Of a DNA stretch of 41,599 nucleotides, positions 1-6,684 are shown in pieces; position 1 is the first letter of the stretch, and each line of letters opens with the position of its first letter. The notes under the pieces were generated by a model. That model saw only the letters and a list, made by a program, of their open reading frames with translations. It had not been told where the DNA came from and searched no databases. Source of the stretch: Rhodocyclaceae bacterium (lineage in GTDB: Bacteria; Pseudomonadota; Gammaproteobacteria; Burkholderiales; Rhodocyclaceae); the NCBI GenBank assembly GCA_011391215.1, contig JAABQX010000014.1, positions 1 through 41,599 of the forward strand, given 5' to 3'. The position numbers and the translations under genes were made by a program.

Positions 1-5
1 TGAAA

Positions 6-24
6 CGGTTCCTTTGCGGAACCG
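6..24 (-). terminator. Probable phaP terminator hairpin
   Basis: A perfect 7-bp stem (CGGTTCC / GGAACCG) with a 5-nt loop lies about 30 nt downstream of the phaP stop codon on the minus strand. It is followed by a short T-rich stretch (GTTTCA) that runs off the window edge, so the U-tract cannot be judged fully. Confidence 0.5.
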
Positions 25-53
25 GAGGAGGAGACGAAAACGCTTAAATCTGC

Positions 54-611
54 TTAGGCGGCTTTCCTGGCCTTCGGTGCGGCAGCGCCGACAGCCCTGA
101 CGGTCGCGGTGGTGGCGGCAGCAACGTTCGCTTCGGCCATCTCGGCAACCTGTTTGGCAGCCTTGTTCATGGTCTCGTAGGCCGAGTTGGCGGCGGCGAT
201 GGCCGACTTGACGGCGGCGACAGCGACGTCGGAACCGGCGGGCGCGCTCTTTGCAGCTTTGTCCAGCACGGAGGTGACGTTCTTGTTCATTTCGACGTAC
301 TGGGTGTCGAAAATCTTCGCGAACTCTTCCTGGGTCTGGGTGGCGATTTCATAAACGCTACGGGAGTAGGCAATGGCCTTTTCGAAAGCGGGTTGAGCCA
401 GGGCGGTTTGCATGTTCAGCAACTCTTGCACGTCCTTGACGGACAGTAGGGCCTTGGTGTTATTCACGCTGTCTTCCAGCACGATGCGGGCGGTGTTCAG
501 GTTCAGGGCGGCGAGGCGCTCTGCGCTGGCAAACGCGGTGTTGGCGACGGTCAGCAGGGTTTCGACGTTGGCTTTGTTGGCGCCGGCGAATTGTTCGGGT
601 GTGTTGTACAT
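54..611 (-). CDS. phaP: Phasin family protein (PHA granule-associated)
   Basis: A 185-residue protein with no signal peptide or membrane segment. It has the long amphipathic helices and Ala/Lys-rich C-terminus of phasins, which coat polyhydroxyalkanoate granules and limit their size. The N-terminus (MYNTPEQFAGANKANVETL) is typical of the Burkholderia/Ralstonia-type phasin family. The start at 611 is preferred over an upstream in-frame codon at 644 because AGGAG lies 6 nt before it. The gene follows lptA in the same direction but has its own sigma-70-like promoter bracketed by PhaR-like operator motifs, so it is probably a separate unit induced when PHA accumulates. Identification is by sequence pattern only. 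Confidence 0.9.
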   Translation of the reverse strand: MYNTPEQFAGANKANVETLLTVANTAFASAERLAALNLNTARIVLEDSVNNTKALLSVKDVQELLNMQTALAQPAFEKAIAYSRSVYEIATQTQEEFAKIFDTQYVEMNKNVTSVLDKAAKSAPAGSDVAVAAVKSAIAAANSAYETMNKAAKQVAEMAEANVAAATTATVRAVGAAAPKARKAA

Positions 612-673
612 GGTGAGCTCCTGAATTGAATGTCTGAAAGTCAATTAGTGTTTCTGTCCGATTGCAGCTTTAT

Positions 674-685
674 GTTGCAGTGCAT
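674..685 (-). promoter_or_regulatory. Second PhaR-like half-palindrome
   Basis: The motif GTTGCAGTGCAT repeats the core of the larger palindrome at 729-749 (TTGC-AGT-GCA). It falls just downstream of the predicted phaP -10 box, close to the expected transcription start. A repressor bound here would block the promoter. This is a pattern match to the CTGC-N3-GCAG type of PhaR site. Confidence 0.45.
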
Positions 686-695
686 CATGGATTGA

Positions 696-723
696 ATTAT
701 ATGGACCGATGAGTCGAAGTCAA
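696..723 (-). promoter_or_regulatory. phaP sigma-70-like promoter
   Basis: Read on the minus strand, TTGACT (complement of 718-723) and a perfect TATAAT (complement of 696-701) are separated by 16 nt. The predicted start near 689 gives a leader of roughly 78 nt before the phaP start at 611. Confidence 0.65.
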
Positions 724-728
724 GAACT

Positions 729-749
729 TTTTGCTGCAGTGCAGCAAAA
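729..749. promoter_or_regulatory. Palindromic PhaR-like operator upstream of phaP
   Basis: A perfect inverted repeat with 10-bp arms (TTTTGCTGCA and TGCAGCAAAA) around one central base. It contains CTGC-AGT-GCAG, the pattern described for the PHA-sensing repressor PhaR, and lies immediately upstream of the phaP -35 box. PhaR regulating phaP is established in other bacteria; its use here is inference. Confidence 0.6.
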
Positions 750-831
750 TATTTTTCATAGGGATATATAAACCCATAATCAATGGGTTGATTGCTTAAT
801 TCCGACGAATATTAGCCCGTATTACAGCGGG

Positions 832-1407
832 CTATGGTGCAGCGCGGATGGCTGCGGGAGCCCCGCTTGCGGCGTCCTTCTTGGTACTCTTGGGCTGGAT
901 GACGGCATGTACGCGACTTTGCTCGCTGCCGGGCTTAGCTCCTGGTGTGGCTGTCACCAGATACTGTTCGGTGATACCGTCGTAAGAAATGAAATCGCCG
1001 CGCACTTCGTCCATGCCGCTTTTGACGTAGGCGCGCTTGAAGAATTCAGCCTTTTCGCTGCGCGAATCGTATTCGATGCGCTCGCCTTCGCCATCCATAT
1101 ATTCATCCTTGCCGTCGCGCTTCTGGCGAAAGCGCGCCAGGCCATCCGCACCACCGGTGGCGACGCCCTTCTGAAAGCCTTCGGCATCCTGCGTGACGAC
1201 CAGCTTTGCGCTCTTGATGACCAGGGTGCCCTGGGTGAGGACGACATTCCCCTCGAAGATATGCACGCGCTTGATGTCGTCGATGGTGACCTTGGCAGCA
1301 TCCAGGTTGACCGGCTTGTCGCGGTCGGCACGTTCGGCATGAACGGCGCCTGCGGCAAAGATGCCGCTAGCGAGCAAAAGGATCAGGGTGCGCGCGGATG
1401 TGTTCAT
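832..1407 (-). CDS. lptA: LPS transport periplasmic protein LptA
   Basis: A 191-residue OstA-like protein with a Sec signal peptide of about 24 residues ending VHA. The beta-strand repeats begin around KVTIDDIKRVHIFEGNVVL, matching the LptA fold. LptA forms the periplasmic bridge that passes lipopolysaccharide from inner-membrane LptBFGC to outer-membrane LptDE. It lies 1 nt after lptC in the order kdsD-kdsC-lptC-lptA, which supports the call. The length is ordinary for betaproteobacterial LptA, with a short Ala/Lys-rich C-terminal tail. lptB, usually next, does not follow; phaP is found there. Confidence 0.92.
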   Translation of the reverse strand: MNTSARTLILLLASGIFAAGAVHAERADRDKPVNLDAAKVTIDDIKRVHIFEGNVVLTQGTLVIKSAKLVVTQDAEGFQKGVATGGADGLARFRQKRDGKDEYMDGEGERIEYDSRSEKAEFFKRAYVKSGMDEVRGDFISYDGITEQYLVTATPGAKPGSEQSRVHAVIQPKSTKKDAASGAPAAIRAAP

Positions 1408-1408
1408 G

Positions 1409-2131
1409 TCATTTTTTGGGTTTCGGTTTGACTTTGGGTTTGGTGCTTGCCCGTGGTTTTTTCTTCGGCTTTGGTTTGACGATTGTCGAGGGCTTGGGCG
1501 CGGGCGGTGAAGTATTTACTGCGGGCACAGGCGCGGCGCTTGTCCGGGCAACGACAACATTGTCGCGGTGGAATATGCCATGAACCGGCCCTTCAAGCAC
1601 GTAAATTTGCGTCTTGTTGTTGGCTTCCAATCCGCTGCCGGTGACGTTGGTGAGCCCCTGGGTGATGAGCACCGGCTCCTTAGTGGTGGCGATCTCGTCA
1701 TCCGGATAGGCATCAAGATGGCTGGTGGTGAGCACGCTATCCGGCTTGCCGGCTTCGCCACGGCGCGTCACGCGTACGTCGTCGATGAGTTCCACATGCT
1801 TGGCCTGGCTGTCGACCCTGGCCTCACGGGCGCTGACCTCAGTGGTTGGTGCCCGGTGGTAAGTCAGTTCAGGGGAAAGAACGACGGTACTGTCGTCATC
1901 CGGGTAATGGCGCATGAGGGGCGCGCGCAGGGTATGTTGCCGGGCGCCTTCCGGATCGAATCGGCGTAACTCGAAATTTTCAACGATGTAATCGGGATCG
2001 TGGCGCGTCTTGCCGTCGTTGGGGCCGGTCGGGGCGCGCGAGGCTAAGTCGAGCCAGTAACTCACGCCTGCCAGCGAGCCGATCAGGATCAGCGGGAACA
2101 GAGTGGCGGCCGGGCCGAATCGGCTATGCAT
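1409..2131 (-). CDS. lptC: LPS export protein LptC
   Basis: A 240-residue bitopic inner-membrane protein. One N-terminal membrane segment (about residues 7-25, FGPAATLFPLILIGSLAGVS) precedes a periplasmic jellyroll-like domain (IVENFELRRFDPEG, LMRHYPDDD). LptC takes LPS from LptBFG and hands it to LptA. The start at 2131 sits 12 nt after kdsC; the longer open frame to 2308 is kdsC out of frame. Unusual is an extra C-terminal tail of about 40 residues, first Pro/Ala-rich and then almost only Lys and Pro, which takes it well past the E. coli length of 191. Family call is strong from context and topology. Confidence 0.88.
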   Translation of the reverse strand: MHSRFGPAATLFPLILIGSLAGVSYWLDLASRAPTGPNDGKTRHDPDYIVENFELRRFDPEGARQHTLRAPLMRHYPDDDSTVVLSPELTYHRAPTTEVSAREARVDSQAKHVELIDDVRVTRRGEAGKPDSVLTTSHLDAYPDDEIATTKEPVLITQGLTNVTGSGLEANNKTQIYVLEGPVHGIFHRDNVVVARTSAAPVPAVNTSPPAPKPSTIVKPKPKKKPRASTKPKVKPKPKK

Positions 2132-2142
2132 GCCAGTGCGGG

Positions 2143-2664
2143 TCAGACCAGATAGGGCGCCATGACACGTTCCCAGTTGCCTTGAACGCGCAGGATCAAC
2201 TCGCAAACCTCGCGTACCGCGCCCGCGCCTGCGGGTGCCTGGGCAACGTAGCAGGCATGCTGGCGCACCAGCGCATGGGCGTCGGGCACTGTCGTGGAAA
2301 AGCCGCAAGCGCGCAGCAGAGGCAGGTCGATCATGTCATCACCCATGTAGCCGCACTGGGCAAAATCCAGGTTTTCACGTGCCAGCAGTTCCTCCATCGC
2401 GGTGCGCTTGTCCTCCACACCCTGCATGACCAGTTCGATGCCCAGATTGGCGGCGCGCTGGGTGACGATCGGGGAGTCGCGGCCGGTAATGATCGCGAGC
2501 TTGACACCGGATTTCGCCAACAGCTTGAGGCCAAGTCCGTCCCGACTGAAAAACGCCTTGCAGTAATCGCCTTCCGGGCCGAAATAAAGACGTCCGTCGG
2601 TCATCACGCCATCGATGTCGAAACCCATCAGCCGTACCTTGGCCGCCTGTTCAAGACATTTCAT
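2143..2664 (-). CDS. kdsC: 3-deoxy-D-manno-octulosonate-8-phosphate phosphatase KdsC
   Basis: A 173-residue HAD-superfamily phosphatase that dephosphorylates KDO-8-phosphate in lipopolysaccharide core biosynthesis. The HAD nucleophile motif FDIDGVMTDG has Asp16 and Asp18; the later acidic motif GDDMIDLPLL is also intact. It has the compact, cap-less form that works as a tetramer in this family. The ATG at 2664 shares its A with the TGA of kdsD (TGATG), indicating translational coupling. The next two steps of the KDO/LPS pathway are represented by its neighbours. Confidence 0.93.
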   Translation of the reverse strand: MKCLEQAAKVRLMGFDIDGVMTDGRLYFGPEGDYCKAFFSRDGLGLKLLAKSGVKLAIITGRDSPIVTQRAANLGIELVMQGVEDKRTAMEELLARENLDFAQCGYMGDDMIDLPLLRACGFSTTVPDAHALVRQHACYVAQAPAGAGAVREVCELILRVQGNWERVMAPYLV

Positions 2665-3647
2665 CACACCACCTTTGCGCGAAATAGATCATGCATGTTG
2701 AGAGCACCGACCAACTGGCTGGCGGCATCGGTGACGAGCAACTGGTTGATCTTGTAGCGTTCCATAATTTCGACCGCTTCAACGGCCAGGCGTTCGGGTC
2801 CGATGGTGCGTGGATTGCGCGTCATGATTTCGCCGACCGCAATCATGCGCAAGTCACCCAGCTTTTCGAGTGCGCGCCGCAGGTCGCCATCGGTGAAAAT
2901 GCCGGTCAGCGTGCCGTCCACATCGAGAACCGCCGCCATGCCCAGCCCACCACGCGAGATGGCGGTCAGTGCTGCCGGTACCGCCGTAGCGGCGCTGACC
3001 AGTGCGACACGGTCGACTGGCTGCATGACGTCGCTCACATGCGTCAGCAGCTTGCGACCGAGCGCCCCGCCGGGATGCGAGCGGGCAAAATCCTCGGCGC
3101 CGAAGCCGCGCGCATCGAGCAGGGCAACCGCCAGCGCATCGCCCAGCGCCAGGGCCGCCGTTGTGCTGGCGGTAGGGGCGAGGTTGAGCGGGCAGGCTTC
3201 TTCTTCGACATGGGCGTCAAGGTGGATGTTGGCTTCACGTGCCAGCGCGGATTCAGCATTGCCCGTGATGGCGATCAACTTGCCACCCTGACGTTTTACC
3301 AGCGGTACGATGGTCAGCAGTTCGTCGTTTTCGCCGGAGTTGGACAGGGCGATCAGCACGTCGTCACGCGTGATCATGCCAAGGTCGCCATGCACCGCCT
3401 CGGCAGCATGCACGAAATAGGCTGGCGTTCCGGTGCTCGCCATGGTGGCGGCGATCTTGCGGCCGATATGACCGGATTTGCCGATGCCGCTGACAATGAC
3501 GCGTCCCCGGCAAGCCAGGATCAGGGCGACGGCCTGCGCGAACGAATCGCCCAGCCGGTCGGCGGTTTTCAGTACGGCAGCGGCTTCGATGGCGAGGACG
3601 CGGCGGGCAAGATCGAGGGTGTGTGAGGCGGCGGCGCTTGAGGTCAT
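2664..3647 (-). CDS. kdsD: Arabinose-5-phosphate isomerase KdsD
   Basis: A 327-residue protein with an N-terminal SIS sugar-isomerase domain (about residues 35-170; GIGKSGHIGRKIAATMASTG, then HGDLGMI and SNSGEND) and two C-terminal CBS domains (about 205-327; DVMQP, EIMTRNP). It converts ribulose-5-phosphate to arabinose-5-phosphate, the first committed step to KDO. It is the first gene of the kdsD-kdsC-lptC-lptA operon, divergent from the antiporter gene at 3745. Length and domain order are standard. Confidence 0.94.
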   Translation of the reverse strand: MTSSAAASHTLDLARRVLAIEAAAVLKTADRLGDSFAQAVALILACRGRVIVSGIGKSGHIGRKIAATMASTGTPAYFVHAAEAVHGDLGMITRDDVLIALSNSGENDELLTIVPLVKRQGGKLIAITGNAESALAREANIHLDAHVEEEACPLNLAPTASTTAALALGDALAVALLDARGFGAEDFARSHPGGALGRKLLTHVSDVMQPVDRVALVSAATAVPAALTAISRGGLGMAAVLDVDGTLTGIFTDGDLRRALEKLGDLRMIAVGEIMTRNPRTIGPERLAVEAVEIMERYKINQLLVTDAASQLVGALNMHDLFRAKVV

Positions 3648-3706
3648 GAGCAGGAAGAAGGCCGAACCGCGATAGGAAAGCGTTTCGGCGGTTATGATTG
3701 GGGCAA

Positions 3707-3712
3707 ATTATA
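3707..3712 (-). promoter_or_regulatory. -10 box for the kdsD-lptA operon
   Basis: TATAAT on the minus strand (complement of 3707-3712) lies about 60 nt upstream of kdsD in the 97-bp divergent gap. No good -35 box was found at the expected distance, so this is a partial promoter call. Confidence 0.35.
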
Positions 3713-3744
3713 ACCACCCGCCCTCTCAGCCTGACGAGTAATCC

Positions 3745-5709
3745 GTGTCCCTTCATCTGATCCTGCTATTGCTTGCCTCCGCAGTACTTGCGGTAGTCGC
3801 GTGTCGCAGCCTCAACCTGCCGCCCATTCTCGGTTACCTGCTGGTCGGTGCGCTGGCGGGGCCGCATGCTTTCGGCCTGATGCCCGATAGCGCCAGCGCC
3901 CAGCGGCTGGCGGAATTCGGCGTGGTGTTCCTGATGTTCACCATCGGCCTCGAATTTTCGTTGCCGCGTCTCTTCGCCATGCGGCGCATCGTGTTTGGCC
4001 TCGGTCTGGCGCAGGTCGTCGTAACACTTGCGGCGGTGGCGGCCAATGCCATGTTCTGGGGCGTGTCCTGGCAGGCTAGCGTGGCGCTGGGTGGGGCGCT
4101 TGCCATGTCATCGACGGCGATCCTCTCCAAGCTCTTGAGCGAACGGCGCGAACTCGACGCTGCGCACGGCCGCGAAGTGATGGGCGTGCTGCTGTTCCAG
4201 GATTTAGCCGTGGTGCCCTTGCTGGTGCTGATCCCCGCGCTGTCGCAACCGGTCGATGCCTTGGCTGGCGAACTGGGCCTGGCGCTGGTGAAAGCCGCCG
4301 CGCTGCTTGCCTTGGTGTTGTTTATCGGCCAACGCCTGATGCATGCCTGGTTTGGTTTGGTGGCGCGGCGAAAATCGAGCGAACTGTTCATGCTCAACGT
4401 ATTGCTGGTAACACTCGGTTTTGCCACCGTGACCGAGCTGGCCGGGCTGTCGCCGGCGCTGGGTGCATTCGTCGCCGGCATGTTGATCTCCGAGACCGAG
4501 TACCGCTATCAGGTCGAAGAAGATGTCAAACCCTTCCGCGACGTGCTGCTCGGTCTGTTCTTCATCTCCACCGGCATGATGCTCGATCCGGTGGCGATCT
4601 GGCACGATGTCGCTGGTGTGCTGGCGATGTTGCTATTGTTGCTGGCGAGCAAGCTGGCCGTGGTCGGCGTGATCTCGCGCCTGTTGGGCAGTAGCCCGGG
4701 CACGGCGCTGCGCTCGGGTCTCTGGCTCTGCGCGGCGGGCGAATTCGGTTTCGTGCTGCTGGCGCGTGCCACCGACACTGGCCTGATCGATCCCGAGCGT
4801 ATCCAGCCTGTGCTGGCAGCCATGGTGCTGTCGATGATGATCGCGCCGCTGATCGTGCATTTTTCCGACCGCTTCGTCTTACGCTTTGTCGCTGCGGAGT
4901 GGCTGATGCGTTCGATGCAGCTGACCCAGATCGCGGCCCGCACTGTGGCGGCCGAAAAGCACGTCATCCTCTGCGGCTACGGGAAAACCGGCCAGCACCT
5001 GGCGCGCTTTCTCGAAAGCGAGCAGATCGGTTTCATGGCGCTCGACCTCGATCCCGAACGGGTACGCGAAGCTGCCGCGGCCGGCGAACCGGTGGCCTGG
5101 GGCGACTGCGTGCGCCGCGAAAATTTGCTGGCGGCGGGGATTTTGCGGGCCAGTGCGCTGGTGGTGACTTTCGCCGATATCGATACCACCTTGCGCCTGG
5201 CCGAGCGCGTGCGCGAGTTGCGCCCCGATCTGCCCATCGTGGCACGCTCGCGCGAGGAGGAGGATGCGGAAAAACTCTTCGAGGCCGGGGTGGCCGAGGT
5301 GGTACCCGAAGCGCTCGAGTCCTCGGTGATGCTCGCCACCCATGCCCTGGCGCTGGTGGGGGTGCCGATGCACCGCGTTATCCGGCGCTTGCGCGATCTG
5401 CGCGAGCAACACTATGCTCTGTTACGTGGCTTCTTTCATGGTACGTCGGATGCCGGGGAGCATTTATCCGACTCTGAGCAGCACCGCCTGCACGCCGTTA
5501 CCCTCGATGCGGGCGCGTGGGCAGTCGGGCGTAGCCTCGAAGCAATTGCGCTGGAAAAAGTCGGCGCTGGCGTGACGGCGATTCGCCGCCGGTCGCAGCC
5601 GCAGGTGGCTTTGTCAGGCGATACCTTGCTGCATGCCGGGGATGTGGTGGTGATTCGCGGCGGGGCTGCGGCGGTGACGGCGGGGGAAGAGCGGTTGTTA
5701 CGTGGGTAA
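3745..5709 (+). CDS. CPA2 family monovalent cation:proton antiporter (KefB/YbaL-like)
   Basis: A 654-residue membrane protein. Residues 1 to about 385 hold the many transmembrane segments of a sodium/proton-exchanger domain (LGYLLVGALAGPHAFGL near the start, FLMFTIGLEFSLP). Around residue 405 a TrkA-N nucleotide-binding domain starts with the GxGxxG motif (CGYGKTGQHLARFLE) and the acidic end of strand 2 (LDLDPERV). A TrkA-C domain occupies about 570-650. The likely role is potassium efflux or exchange gated by NAD(H) or a ligand. The start is GTG at 3745. One copy of the dispersed 26-nt repeat codes for EKVGAGVTA in the TrkA-C domain. The exact substrate and Kef subtype cannot be set from sequence alone. 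Confidence 0.88.
   Translation: MSLHLILLLLASAVLAVVACRSLNLPPILGYLLVGALAGPHAFGLMPDSASAQRLAEFGVVFLMFTIGLEFSLPRLFAMRRIVFGLGLAQVVVTLAAVAANAMFWGVSWQASVALGGALAMSSTAILSKLLSERRELDAAHGREVMGVLLFQDLAVVPLLVLIPALSQPVDALAGELGLALVKAAALLALVLFIGQRLMHAWFGLVARRKSSELFMLNVLLVTLGFATVTELAGLSPALGAFVAGMLISETEYRYQVEEDVKPFRDVLLGLFFISTGMMLDPVAIWHDVAGVLAMLLLLLASKLAVVGVISRLLGSSPGTALRSGLWLCAAGEFGFVLLARATDTGLIDPERIQPVLAAMVLSMMIAPLIVHFSDRFVLRFVAAEWLMRSMQLTQIAARTVAAEKHVILCGYGKTGQHLARFLESEQIGFMALDLDPERVREAAAAGEPVAWGDCVRRENLLAAGILRASALVVTFADIDTTLRLAERVRELRPDLPIVARSREEEDAEKLFEAGVAEVVPEALESSVMLATHALALVGVPMHRVIRRLRDLREQHYALLRGFFHGTSDAGEHLSDSEQHRLHAVTLDAGAWAVGRSLEAIALEKVGAGVTAIRRRSQPQVALSGDTLLHAGDVVVIRGGAAAVTAGEERLLRG
5554..5579 (-). 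repeat. Dispersed 26-nt repeat, copy 1 (in antiporter gene)
   Basis: Matches the consensus GCCGTCCCGCCAGYG + CCGACTTTTTC at 25 of 26 positions on the minus strand. On the gene strand it encodes EKVGAGVTA within the TrkA-C domain. Here the sequence fits the family length, so this copy may have arisen by substitution rather than insertion. Confidence 0.75.
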
Positions 5710-5714
5710 AAAAG

Positions 5715-5740
5715 ACAAAGCCCGCCGCAGCGGGCTTTGT
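5715..5740. terminator. Bidirectional intrinsic terminator
   Basis: A perfect 11-bp stem (ACAAAGCCCGC / GCGGGCTTTGT) with the 4-nt loop CGCA lies between the converging antiporter gene (stop 5709) and the pilin gene (stop 5760). On the minus strand it is followed by CTTTTTT, a strong U-tract for the pilin transcript. On the plus strand the tract is weaker. Confidence 0.85.
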
Positions 5741-5759
5741 TGGGCAGAACGATGTTGGA

Positions 5760-6437
5760 TCAGTTGGCTTGGCAGACGGTGAAAAGGACAGCGTCATCGG
5801 CCGGCACGACTGTGTGGAAGGTGCCGGATGTTGCAAACTCACCACCGGCGGCTGTACCAAGAACCCGTACGGTGCCGGTACTGGAGTCGCCGTCGTCCAG
5901 GGTGGTGTCAAGTTGGCGGACAAAGCGGCCTTGCACGCCGGACATGCAGACAAAGAAGTTTGCCGCCCAGACCGCTGCGCCAGTGAAAACTGCGTCTCCG
6001 GTCACGCCGAGACGTCCGCCGTCAGCATTGCGGGGGTAATAGACATCCCCTGGGGTGGCGGCGGCTGGCAACACCGAGGTGCCGCTCGCGAGTCCAGCGA
6101 GGCGAACATGCTGCCAGAACAGTACCGTTTCGTCGGTGATGGCAGTCGAGTTCCAGGTTCCGTTGATGCGGGCATTGCCGATTGAGGCTGCGGGTGTCGT
6201 TGCCAGAGTGCCGCCTGTAAAGTTGGTGTTGGCGCGCGGATCATCACCCGGCAATGCCCGAAAGCGATCCTGGTAGGCGTAAACCATCGTGGAAATGTTG
6301 CGAATGTCGCTGGCAAAGTTCTTCACCTTCGCACTATTGATCAACTCTTGCCCCTTCAGCACGCCGCCGAGCAGCAAACCGATGATGACGAGGACGATGG
6401 CGATTTCGACGAGGGTAAAACCGGATTGTCTTTTCAT
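5760..6437 (-). CDS. Solitary type IV pilin-like protein (prepilin)
   Basis: A 225-residue protein with a short basic leader ending in Gly (MKRQSG) followed by the prepilin motif FTLVEIAIVLVIIGLLLGG, including the Glu at +5. A prepilin peptidase should cut before the Phe. The C-terminal domain is unrecognised but contains two Cys (FFVCMSG, FTVCQAN) that could form the pilin disulphide loop. The start at 6437 is chosen because AGGTGGAG lies 6 nt upstream; a longer GTG start overlaps that site. It has its own sigma-54-type promoter and terminator. Since the MSHA-type cluster downstream lacks an obvious major pilin, this could be that pilin; this is inference. Confidence 0.85.
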   Translation of the reverse strand: MKRQSGFTLVEIAIVLVIIGLLLGGVLKGQELINSAKVKNFASDIRNISTMVYAYQDRFRALPGDDPRANTNFTGGTLATTPAASIGNARINGTWNSTAITDETVLFWQHVRLAGLASGTSVLPAAATPGDVYYPRNADGGRLGVTGDAVFTGAAVWAANFFVCMSGVQGRFVRQLDTTLDDGDSSTGTVRVLGTAAGGEFATSGTFHTVVPADDAVLFTVCQAN

Positions 6438-6474
6438 TTTGAACTCCACCTAAAGTTATAACTACAGACCATTA

Positions 6475-6490
6475 AGCACTTAGTGTGCCA
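6475..6490 (-). promoter_or_regulatory. Sigma-54 promoter of the pilin gene
   Basis: On the minus strand the sequence reads TGGCACACTAAGTGCT. It fits the sigma-54 pattern TGGCACG-N4-TTGCW, with GG at -24 and GC at -12 separated by exactly 10 nt. The predicted start near 6464 gives a 27-nt leader containing the AGGTGGAG ribosome-binding site. Confidence 0.75.
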
Positions 6491-6595
6491 TGTCTCGGCT
6501 GTGCTTGAAAATCAAGAAAAGCGCGGGTAAGCGCTGCAATTCCGGTAACGAAGTGAAAAAGTGGTGGCCTTCCTGACGATACGATGAACCTTGAG

Positions 6596-6618
6596 TGTCT
6601 GAAAATTGACAGTATGTC
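6596..6618. promoter_or_regulatory. Candidate activator-binding half-sites upstream of pilin promoter
   Basis: Three alternating half-sites, TGTC (6596-6599), GACA (6608-6611) and TGTC (6615-6618), form two overlapping dyads. They are centred about 130-155 nt upstream of the predicted sigma-54 start, the usual distance for an enhancer-binding activator. They are short and could be chance. Confidence 0.25.
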
Positions 6619-6684
6619 GGAATCGCGTCACTCACGCTGTCCATTCCGCAGGCCCGGCGGTCTAGAATCTCGCAGGGTCCTGAG

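Noticed and set aside
2691-3626. 311-codon open frame antisense to kdsD
   Set aside because: Shadow of kdsD; no recognisable features and no ribosome-binding site.
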